DNA from: Formicarius rufipectus
Taxonomy: Eukaryota > Chordata > Aves > Passeriformes > Formicariidae
Assembly (NCBI GenBank): GCA_013399695.1
Contig: VXAU01003515.1
Coordinates: 62,001-126,000 of the forward strand
Reading direction: 5' to 3'
DNA length: 64,000 bases
Both the position numbers and the translations under genes were made by a program. Shown in pieces: positions 44,801 through 56,800 of this stretch (its first letter is position 1; every line of letters begins with the position of its first letter). The notes beneath the pieces were generated by a model. That model did not search any database. It was not told the DNA's origin and saw only the letters and a program-made list of their open reading frames with translations.

Positions 44801-47800
44801 TGCCTTCATGCACCTCTCCAGATTTCTGCATTAATGTTGTTCAATACAAATGGCCTACTCCAGAAACACCTTTACAGCCCAAGGCATAACAAGAAGGATC
44901 ACACACTGTATCCATACATACTGACTTCCTCAGGGGAGGACACAGACATAGTTTTATGTTGTTTTTTTCAGTAAGTCTCACATAGGCAGAACTAAACAAA
45001 ATAAATACTCTTCTAAATACATCTGTTAAAAAATCCCCCTTGAATAGTCTTTCTAGTATATAGAAAAGACATAGCTGTAATTTACTTTGTAGAACTTGCA
45101 GAGCATTTGTTTGCTACAGCAGTGAGAACTGTGGCAGAAGAGAACAGCACACTATAGCATGGAGCAAAAACAGAATCATATGGGTTCCAACTGAGAGTTG
45201 GAATATGATGGTATGCTACAATAAAATAACAGAATAGAACTGTGGAGAGACACAGAAGATGTACAGGAGAACTAGGTTTTGAAACTCCCATGCTGATTCT
45301 AGACTTTCACATCAGTCACTGAACTAATAGGACTTCCTGCCCCAGAAAGCTCAACTTTTTCCACAGCGTGGATGTATCAAAGTAGAAAATATACTACTGG
45401 ACTTTTAAAACAAAAACAACTTACGTGATCCTAACACACAAACTACTGATGCCAGTTTATTCTTTACTAAGATTCATGTCTCAAAGTAATTTGGCTATGC
45501 TATAAAATATTTTATGATAAATACAAATTTTCAAATACGAATTAAACTGTATATATACTTGCTCATTTACTGTCCTCTGAGAGTCAGATCCTGTGAGGGT
45601 ATTTCCTTCTTCCACCTGAATTGTGGCAAGTTGAGGCTCCATCATGTTTGTTATTTGTGTACAGTCATCATCTAACTGTGGGACACTGGGTTCTGAATTT
45701 AGCTTCTCTCCATCAGTGTTAAGCTGTTTCTCCTTTGGGACTACAGGAGTGACAGGTTGTACTACACATCCTGACAAGCCATCTGGAGGCATCACAGGCT
45801 CTACTGACAGGGCATCACTGCTCTCAGCCTCTGACGGATCAATGGAAAAGGCATGACCCTGACACTCTAACTTGTCAGGCAATGGTTTTATCACTTCATG
45901 ACTCTCAGAATCACCAGGGGATCGCAACAAAGCACTGCTGTCAAATTCACCAGTCTCTGTACTCTGTTCAGAGAATACATCCGTGAGAATCTTCCTTGGG
46001 GATGTCAGTGAAAGATCTGTATCATTATTAAGGGAATCCTCTTTTACTGCAGTATCCGTGTCAACAGTGGTCACACAGGCACCGTGGCAATCATCTAAAA
46101 CATGTGGAAATGCATCTTCTGCTGTCTGTTCATTTAGGACTGTTACGTTTTCCACAAGGGCATCTATACAGAGGCTTATTTCTAGCGAGCGCTCTTCATT
46201 ACTTAATCTTTCTGAAATCTGAAAATTTAAAAAAAAAATTTACAAAAAGGACTGGAGCAACTCTTTCTAAAAAGCATTTAATAAACAATCATTTTAGAAG
46301 TCATACATATACATGTATATTTTATCATCAGATTTTGCGTAAAACACAAGATTCAAAGCCCTTCTATACACAATTTATCAACAAGGGTTAGAATGAGGTC
46401 TCAGTTTCAAAAGTAGACCACTTCAGCTCTTCACTTTCACAGAAGTGACAATCCAGAGCAAGAAACACTAGATCTGTTAAAGATAACATGCCATTGTCAG
46501 TGACCTGAGCATGTTAAAAAGCTTTAAAAGAAAGTTACTAAAAATTTCTGTCATCCAGAAGTAATGGAAGTGAGCATATTCATAATAATATAAAACACAT
46601 ACTTAGTAAAACATAATATATGAGTTTTGATTATGGTTTATGTGCACCCCATATAGATGTGGAGCATTTGTGTTTCACATACTTCAGTTCAAAACCTTAG
46701 GAATTCAAGAAGTTTGCATATCTGAGTTTCTACACTGAACAGAGAACACAAAAACAAAACTGTTCTTGGAAAAGTAATACTGTGTACTGGTTTAGAGTTA
46801 AACTGGCAGGAGAAATGAATCCAACTCAGAAGGGGAATTATTAAATTGTTATTCCGACTTGCAAAGACCACAAAATACACTGATAGAGAAGGAAAAATTT
46901 GTTTGTGCCACAGAAAACAAATGTATAGCATAGCACAGTGGGGCGCACAAGCAGAATGGAGCTCACCAACCTCTGTGCTGAGCACCAAGTGGCCCCCCTG
47001 AATTCAAAGTAAGAAGAAAGGAAAAAACCTGCTGGTGAAAATGATGTCCGCAGTCTGATGGCAGTCTCAATCCAGTTGAGGCTCTGGTCCTCCTCTGGAT
47101 CTGAAGAGATATCCCAGTCCCAAAACCCCAAGCTTATATCTGCTTGGGCTCTAATGGGAACGGCCAGTCCCTCTCCCAGGGTGGAGAGTTTCACAATGGG
47201 TGATTCACTCTGGGAGGTGAACAATGGCATATTTTTGGCATCCCTGATGGCCCATTATCAGACATGACCCCTCGGGTGGGTGTGAAGGCAGGAAAACTTC
47301 CTTATCTCACAGAAGTTCCTAAACACCCAGTTTGTAGCCTGAGGGGTTGGGTGCGTCCTAGGCAGCTGCTGCAAATGGGCCATTGTGAGCAGTTTGTGAG
47401 AAAATGACATAGAGGGTTTAGAATACACACCCACACAGTGACAAACTGACCCTGGCTACTAAAACCAGGACATACTGCTTCTGTTTTTCTAATCACTTTC
47501 AACAAATAGACCCATTTTTATACAAAGAAATAGCTTTTTCATTTTTTCCTCCCCCATTTCAAATGCTCTGCAGCAGAAAATACAATGCCTCCACTAACAT
47601 AAACCACTTTTTCTTTTCCTGTATAACCTCTGGATATAAAAGTGTTCTCAGTAACACCGAATCTTAAGAACTTCTCTTAAAATGCATTTTTAGAGTCTTG
47701 CTGCCAGCAAGTGGCAATACTGGGAAGTACAAGAAACCTTTAACCACTGGTAATATGATTTTGTTAAAGCTCACAAACAATAAAACAAGGCAGAAATCTG

Positions 47801-50800
47801 ACAGCATTGACTCACATTCAGTTTGTAAGCCATTACAAATCCCTGCTCCTCTGCTGAAAAATTATTCCCCAGCCAGCTGTTTTGTATCTTATACCCGTGT
47901 ATCTTAATTGTTCCTTTCTAAGCACTGACTACTTCTTACTTTGCTGCACTGAATTACATTTTCTTTTTTAGACCACTTCTCTGATTTATGGAAACTTTAA
48001 ACAACTGCAGAAAAAAAAACTCCACTGGCATAACTTTCTGTACTTGTCGAACTGTGGTATAAGCAGCATGTACACGTATTAGAAATTCCTGAGAAAAATG
48101 CATAGTGCATTTGTTAAAGGCCAGGTGAAACTTATGTTTATATTAATGGAGCAGGCAACCTATGAAGGATTAATTTTGCAAGATCCTAAAACCCCAAATG
48201 CCAACTGAAATCCAACCCTTACATGTCATGTGTTCACAAAACTCCTGTCCAACTACAGATGCCTAAACTTCTTCAGCACTTACTTGAATGTTCCCAGGGC
48301 TAGAGCATCTACCAACTCTCTGGGTAACCTCTTCTAGTATTTCATCACCCTCATTATAAAAACATCTTATATTTAGTTTGAATTGATCCTCTTTTACTTC
48401 AAAATTATTACCCCATTCCTATCACTACAGGTTTCAGGACAAAGTCTGTCCTCATCTTTCTTATTAGCTCCTTTTGAATACTGAAAGGCTGCAATGAAGT
48501 CTCCCTAGAGCCTTCTCTTTACCAGGCTGAATGACTCCAACTGAGCCTGTCCTCACATAGCAGAGGTGCTCCAGCCCTTTGATCATTTTTGTGGTGCTCC
48601 TCTGGACCCACTCCAACAGGTCCACATCTTTCCTGCATCCAAACCTGGAACTGTACTCCAGGTGAGGGCTCAAAAGAACAGGCTTCACCAGGATCCTCAG
48701 GTCCTTCTATGCAGACCAATTTTCCAATTAGCAGGTCCCCAGCTGTACTAGTGCCTGAGGTTATTTCTCCCCAGATGCAGAACTTCACATTTTCCCTTGA
48801 CAGATTTTGTAAGACTTCTCTCTGCCCCGTTCTCAAATCTATCCAGGTCCCTCTGAATGACAACACAACTCTCTGGTATATCAGTGACTTCCTCCAAGTA
48901 CCATCTCTGAACTTGAGGGTGCATTCTGCTCCACTATCCAGTCCACTAATGAAGATGTTGAACAATATTGATCCAATTGTTGAAAGACTAACCACAACAG
49001 AAATCAGTGCTGTGACATCATTAAAGTCAAAAAAACTCAGCAAGATCAATCTTGTGGTGCCAGAATTGTATGCAGAGATTATCTTAATTTATAGATTTAT
49101 CTTGTATTTTCAGGGATATACAAAACAAGATGCTCAGTGACTCACTGCTAAGGTGTTTGTCCTGTCCTTGCTGCAAATGAGTACATGGAAGTCTGTGACG
49201 GCCATTAGTTTCTCTTGCTGAAGATCTTTCTGCAAGACTCAGATCTTACCACTGCCAACATCAGCCAATATCCAAAAAAACATAATTCATTGCAGTGATT
49301 ATTTCCAGCCTTCTTACTTCAGGCTCCTAAGATAGCCTCTCTAGAGGTATTCTCAATGCACTCAACCTGCCTATTCTCCAGAGGCTACTAATCATAGGCA
49401 ATCTCTGTTTCAAAGCATTTAGATTTTGTTCTATTGGACTATTTCTCTACAATGAGAATGTTCCATCTAATTAACTTGGTATTATAGTTTTATATTGACA
49501 GTTGTATATTTTTCAGAAAAGAATAGCCTAGGAGAGAGTTCATGTTTTTTTTCCCCTTTGTTCCCAAGACAAGGGATACCTGTCCTTGTCATCAATGGTA
49601 TTTGCTGAAAGACATGACCAATTTGCTACACTGGTCTCAAATCTGCCTTCGGTGAATTTTACCAAAAATAATTCTTTTGACAACTATTACCTCAACTGGG
49701 ATCTCTGAAAAAAAGCAAAGTAAAACTGATTTATACAGGATTCCAACATTTACTAATAGGTACAAATCTATGGGACTAGATCGAACAGTCATAATTACAT
49801 GGTACCTGCATTAAGCAGTCTTTCAAAGCAGAAACTCTGGTACTACCTGTGCCTAGCCACAAGTAAGACCCTCCCAAACAGGAGGACAGTTACAGATAAT
49901 CCATTCCTCCTGAGACCTTTCAAATGCAATGCCTCTCCCATAACTTCCATTGGTGGGAAACATCTTAAGCTACCGAAAGTCTTCATTACTTTAGCTTAAC
50001 AGCCCTTATAGACTGTGTGTTATGATGTCTTTCCCACTTCCCTTCTACTGTTACGCTTCTATTCTAGTATCCTGCAAGCTTGAGAACCACAGTTCCTACC
50101 TAAAAATCAGAAAATAACACTTAGCTTTAAAGCTGTTTTCACCTAATGAGCTAAGTGATGGTTTCAACAGCTATGTGCTTGTTTTTATCAACAGATATAA
50201 CCAAGCATTTTTCACTAAAATACTCTATAATAATAAATAAATTATACGATATTTTATATACATTCCATTGTAAAAAAATACACTTACCTTTTCTTCTGAA
50301 TGTTTCTGAAATTCAGTCAATTTGATATCTAAATTTAGGAGAGTAGACAAATATTTCAGTTTTACTTTCTACTTCTGAAAGTTCTCACCATCTCTAAAGA
50401 ATTGCATCATTGCCTAAGTTTAAGGCTGAAGTTTCAAACCTTAAAAATTGCTATAGTCATGTTCCCTAAGTGGAACAGACAATAAAATTTCTAGTTAGGC
50501 TCTGTTAGTCATCAGATTATATCCCAGACCTATTTCATCACATTTCTTCACTGTGGTTTAGAGGCCTGTCTTTCCAAAGACTGTCAGCAGATGGTATTGC
50601 CACCCATTCCACAAGATAAGACATATCCCCTGCCTCCTCTAATTACAATGCAATTAGACAATACTGGTAAAACAACCCAATAATTTACTGCCTTTGGAAA
50701 GGGATGATCCCAACCGCCCTGCTCCTATAATCCTGTTTTGACATTCATGTGACTCCCTGGCAATTTCCTAATCAGAAATAAAGTGAATGTTTTTCTGTTG

Positions 50801-53800
50801 GGTTAGCAAAAATAAGGTCAAGTGGAAAGACAGCAAGCAGATGAGGCAGTTCTCCACTGCTGGGAGCACAGAGGAATGGAGGCACACCTGAAGTAGCAGC
50901 AAGTGACATACAGACATGGGGAGCAGAAACACCCTTTCTTAGATATGCCTCTGATTCTTAGATATGTTATTAGGAAGCATTTGGGAGCCCTTTATGACCT
51001 ATTTACCTTACACATCCATATGGCATTTGAGTACTGTGTGGCCTGTAACTTTTGTCAGAAAATTCCAATACAATGGAGCCATTTTAAACTAGATATATAC
51101 CACTGGCTTGAGAAAACAGCTACTTCTTCAAACAATCCTAAGAATACTTCTAAAAACAGAACTTGTAGTCCATAACTATAAAAACTAAACAACTGTTGGA
51201 AAGAACACATGTAGTCAGATTCAAAATAAATCTATATGGATACTCATCTTCAGCTTCTCAAATGATTTTGGTACAGCTAGAGCAACTTCCAGTTTTGTAC
51301 AACGTACCTAGAGAATTATTTTGCTGCTCCTTTACTGCAGTATTTAGTGAAAAATGAGGCTTAGAAATATTTTCAGTAGGCGATGAACACTTTATCCAAT
51401 CCCTAGAATAATACAACAAAAAGTTCTTAACGAATTGTCATCTGCTCACTTCATGAAAAATTTTACAGTACTTTGAGTTTACTTACGCAATTTTGTTCTA
51501 ACCATTATTCGTGAAAACAGCTGCAGTTATTTTAGAGGTATACTTTTCTTTAAAAGGATACGCAACAAATCAGATTTCTGAATTTCCGACATGGAGCTAG
51601 CTGTGTTTGCACATTCATTCTCTGAGTGAAAAAATGGCCTTTCCTAATTTTTATTACTTTTTTCTACATTTCGGTTATAAATTCATCTTCTACTGAAATC
51701 CTTTCACAGCTTCCAGGAATGAAAGGCCCAATAGTATTTATTACAAATTTTTGTTTATTGTCTAATGGTTTTCTCCAAATTCTGTTAACTCTTGTTGGTT
51801 ATGCTTTTAAACCCTAAAAGGTGGTATCGTAATATAAGCAAATCCAGATACATACTGGCCATAGAACTAACTCTGACATAAATATAGATCCTTCACTAAG
51901 CAAACAAGAAAACTGTTTCTCAATAGTACACTGAGAATAAAATACAAACAGAAGTATAATGGCATTGTTCAATTCCAGTATACCCGACTGAAATTTCTGT
52001 GTATTACACGCACTTCAGTAGAGACTGAGACTGGTTAGACACATATGCCTCTTCAAGTACCTGAAAGAAAAAAAATTAACTAGTAAACAAGGTACTTATT
52101 TTTTTTGTTTTATTACCAGTTGCCTACCTTCTTCCTTCTGTAACTGAGTTGGGAAATTGAATTTTTAGATCATTACATACATTACCAATAAGACACATAA
52201 ATATTCTGCTTAAATCTTATTTTTATTTATACTTTTTGAGAAAAATGTTGAAAAATCAGACCATGGAGCACAACACTCACCCAGAAGGAAAGCATACCTA
52301 TGCAACTAAGATATAACTGCTTCAAACTTAAGATGTTTTATACATCAAAAATCTAAAACATAAGGTATTTTAATTTCAACTCACAATTATTTTTTTTAAA
52401 TAACAATTCCTTTTTGTCATTAAATAAAACAAGGTGCTGCTCCAAAGATTGTGAAGTTCAGTATACTACTCTTAACATTCCTGTAAATACCATAGTTAAG
52501 AAACGTCAAGACCTGCATACCAGCAAGCTCTAAGTGACAGGGCTGTCACATGCCAACACAGGAAAGAGCGTGCAGGTCACAGCAGGAGACAAATTCTGAT
52601 TCTTCAGTACAAAGACCTTCGATCTGCTTTTTGCTCCTCTACATAATGGAGAGATGTCCTCCAGTATGGAAAAAGGAGCCTTTACTTAAAGCCTAAGGCA
52701 AACTAGGGATGATTAACAAGTAGACTACAGAATGGTTGTCTCACCAATGAGCTGAAGACTGGGTGTTACTAGTGGACTATCTGCACAATGGTTGCAATTT
52801 TAAAGAAATCATTGACATAGCGTGGACAACATTAAGAGCACTAGGAAGTCTCTGGGAAAGACCACCTTGGTGCAGACAAGTGATGACTTCTTTGGCTTAC
52901 AAAAGGTATTAGCAAGGCAGTAAGATCAACCTGAAGAGCAACAGGTGGAGATTGCCCGGTATGAGGACTGCCAAAAGACTGCCTAGATCAGAGCAGATTC
53001 TTTAGGTTGTGCAATAATTATTGATTGATGTAATTCCAAAATACAGCAATGTGATAGTTGCAGAAAGATATTGACTTTGCTTAAATACACCCTTCAGGCG
53101 AGTTAGCCTGAATATTTACACAGAACATTATCCAGAGATCAGGCAAGGTCAGAAGAGGAACAAAACAGCGATTAAACCTCTCTGACCAGTTTACATTGCT
53201 CTTGAAAGCTCTACCATTAGAACTAAGAAGACAAAGGAGCTATTTTTTCTGCTAAAAATTAAAGTTCTAACGAAAATTGCTCAATGGCTGAAAGGTCTTC
53301 TCAAGTCATACAAATTACACAAACAGTATTTGTGGGCACTGACTGGAAGCAGTGGAAGTCTTTTGTCTACCCCTTGTTTTTGCTAAGAAAATTCCTGCAA
53401 AATCCTAATAATTTTTATAATTTCAACACTTACTTATACACCCAACTATATGAAGGGGCTCTGGATACGTTCCTAAGAAAGACTAATCCTTAAAAGCTGT
53501 TAGGTGTTATCTAACAACTTTAGGTGCACTTCACCAGATAGCACATGAGAAAAGAAGTATGAAAACCATGACACCTGTCTGAACAAGCCACAAAATACGG
53601 TGTTATTAAACAATGAAAATGACTTGTCAGTTGAAAAGAGACTGGATGCTACAAATGTGATGTATCTCTACTGCATTCCTGGTGGAAGACAATTCTTAAT
53701 TACAATTTCTTACATGACAGAATCAAAGACAGGACTGCACAACCCAAGCTTACCCTAGCCCATCTTAAGTAGAACGGAAGCTAAGACTCTCTGGAACAAC

Positions 53801-56800
53801 TGCAACAAACGTTACATTTCCTGAAAAAAATCACAGCCATTCCAGCCTGCATGACCCTCTTATCACATTTACATGCTGTACTCACTGAAGATAGTTTCCG
53901 AGAACACAGTAGAACAAAAGCTTCTATGCAACCAGATTCTATGCTGGCTCTTGGGAGTGGTTGAAGAGCCACACTGGTGCAATCTATACATGCGGGTATC
54001 AAAGATGACAGGACAATACCATTGCTTACAGCATTCAATAAGGATTTAAATTATATACTGCCCCCAAGCCTTGCTGATCAAGCTGCCGCAAGCATGCTAT
54101 ACGGGACTCTCAAAAAACCCAGCAAGAATTACCCAAACTATTTGGTGGGAAGTACTAGGTTTCTTCACTTTTCTGACCTTTTCTTTAGTAGATTGGGTAT
54201 TTGTCCTTAGACTAGGAAGAATCCCGTACTGAGACTGCAGACTGACTAATCTGGTGGTAACTAAAAAGCTAAAGACTTAGGTTAGGAAGCAGCTAGATCA
54301 GCTCCCAGAGGTAAAAGAGCAAATGTGCATTTTCCTCATTGCCTCTATCCTTAGAAAACCATGATAAACTTCAGTCAAGACATGAAAGGAGCAAAATAAA
54401 GTTATAGAGAAAAGTCCTTGAAATAACAGGATCTTTTGGATTTTATTCACTGTTTTCCACACTGACAGTTGAGCTAAATTTAATTGCAATTCTATAATGA
54501 GCTGTGAAGACATTCACTTCTGTAGACAAAGTGTATTTTTATTTCTTCAATGTACCTTTGTCATCGAGGAAGCAGTTTAGCTCTTTTAAAAAAACCCTCT
54601 CTTTTACTGGAAGAATACACAGACTGTGGGCTTTGCAGTAGTGAATCCACAGTGCTAAAGACAGTGTAACAGCCACAGTTAAAAGCAGAGAACCTGTTCA
54701 TCTCTAATTGTTTCATGACCATATCATGCAGGTGGAAACTGCTCAGCTGAACAGAAGTTTATGGGCCAGCTACCAACCACAGTAAATATGTTAAGTTTTA
54801 CTTAAAGATTTACTTACCGATAGGCTGATTAGTAGATTACGGAATGCAAAATTATCCATAGATTACAACAACTACCCCATCATCATGCAAGTAGACATTT
54901 TATTCTGCATTTCAGGTTACTATCTCTTTCTTTTAGAAAGAAACAATTGTTCTGTCATTGGATCACAACTAATCTCACAGTGAGTAACCTAGGGTGTATT
55001 CTGGCACGGTCGACAGTCCAGATAGTTATTTCTCAGCTCTTGATGGGAACATACCAAAATGTCTGTGCTCCACAATTTCTTCATCATTGTTCTGGGATTG
55101 TTCCTTAAATTTGAAAGGTTACACACTCACGAAATACCTGGGAAGAGACTCTTGATACATTTCTGAAGACAATGCACTATACATGAGGCAAGATGAAATT
55201 CACTTTAGCTGTAAGCCACCAGACTCTTTCACATATAATCAAAGGGAGGCCCAGGGGTTTATTAATAACAATTAAATAAGGAGACAATATAACTTACTGG
55301 ATTTATCTGTTCTTCCACTTTATGGCATCTGTGGTTATCAAATTTCTGTATAAAACCGATTTCTGGAGAAGGAGCTCCTAGAAAAAAACAAACAAAAAAT
55401 CCCCAGTAATTAAATTTTTTATTTTTATTGCCTTAATTTCTGCATAACTTAGCGTAATTCCATACATTTCTACATAACTCAGTAATTGAGGTACATGCAT
55501 CAATTCTTCTGATATGGAAGGGATTGAAGTAGCTAAATATCTAATTAGACTTTGAAACTGCAATGAATAGCGCAGAAATTAATAAAACCAGCTTGGGGAG
55601 AAACTTATTTCACTCAGAGTCCTGGGACCCTCTCCAAGTTTTATTGGCGATTAACTCTTTCCTCTTATTTTTCAAACTAACAACTGCAATTTTGGTAAGT
55701 TGCCTGATCTATTTGACAAAAAATATACTTGTACTCTTATATGGAGTACATTCTTCAATGACTAATCCAAAGGAAGAGCTTCACTCTAGAAAAAAGTTAG
55801 AAACCATTAAGGCTGAACCCTTATGTTTGAAAACCAAGATGTTGATACTGACATTAATGCAACATTAATGTACATTACATATCTCATCACCAAATTGCTA
55901 CTATACAAATATGCACAAAAACATGAATAATGAAAGTCTAATTCTAATTTACTGAATAGAGTATGCTGCAGGCAGAACACGAAAGATACCATAATCTATT
56001 AGTTACAGAGATAATCCCACATGCACTCAACCCTTAGACAAATGCTCATTCTACAAACTGAAGAGTTAAAAACACTTTAAACCATGTATGCTAAATGTTG
56101 CCGGGTTTAGTTTCAGTGGATAACCACAGTTGAGTTCAAAATGGGATGATGCTTCTCTCCTCTGTCAAAACTATTAAGCAACTATAAAAGGTTCAGCATT
56201 GGAAAATTACAGCCATTGGAAAAGTTTCTGCAGAATCCAATGAGCTGTAGGTAACATTTATATTAATCCAGAGTAGGCTGATAAAAATGGCAGTCCACTC
56301 ATTTTCAAACTGGCAAAAAGACAAACAATAAAAAAGTCTGGAAGAACACAATACATCACTTCAAGAACAGGCAATCTGAAATACTGTTGTAATAAAAACT
56401 ACAAGATGCAAGTCAAACAGATTACATAAAAATGCAAAGGAGATACCACTGAAACTATTATGTAACTAAGACATGCTTGCTCATGCAGTCTGCTCTATGT
56501 AAGTTATTAGGGAAGATTTTAACACTTTAAATGAGAATGCATTCACTTACAATGAAAGCAATTTAATGAAACACTTAAAATAATGCACTTAAATATCTCT
56601 ACCCAAACTTTGTATGTTAGAGAGGATGGATATATTAACAATACTAAAGGGGTTTTTAAAATACTATAAGCAACTATAGTTACATATAACTACTATGTGT
56701 ATAGATTCCACTTATTCTATTCTGCCCACATCCATAAAAATAGAAGTATGTATGATATCCCTATATATATAGTTCACCCGCTGAGACAAGGGATTCTCAG

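Larger units (their letters stand above)
41655..45558 (-). other. ANKRD31 intron 7
   Basis: About 3.9 kb; holds the nested CR1/LTR at 42800-43945. The remainder is unremarkable. Confidence 0.6.
46219..50287 (-). other. ANKRD31 intron 6
   Basis: About 4.1 kb; contains an LTR (46783-47472) and a CR1 (48250-49060). The remaining 1.2 kb at 49061-50287 shows nothing recognisable. Confidence 0.6.

Noticed and set aside
48519..49140. Overlapping 176- and 183-codon frames
   Set aside because: Both come from a CR1 fragment; only the minus strand shows RT-type motifs and these are broken.
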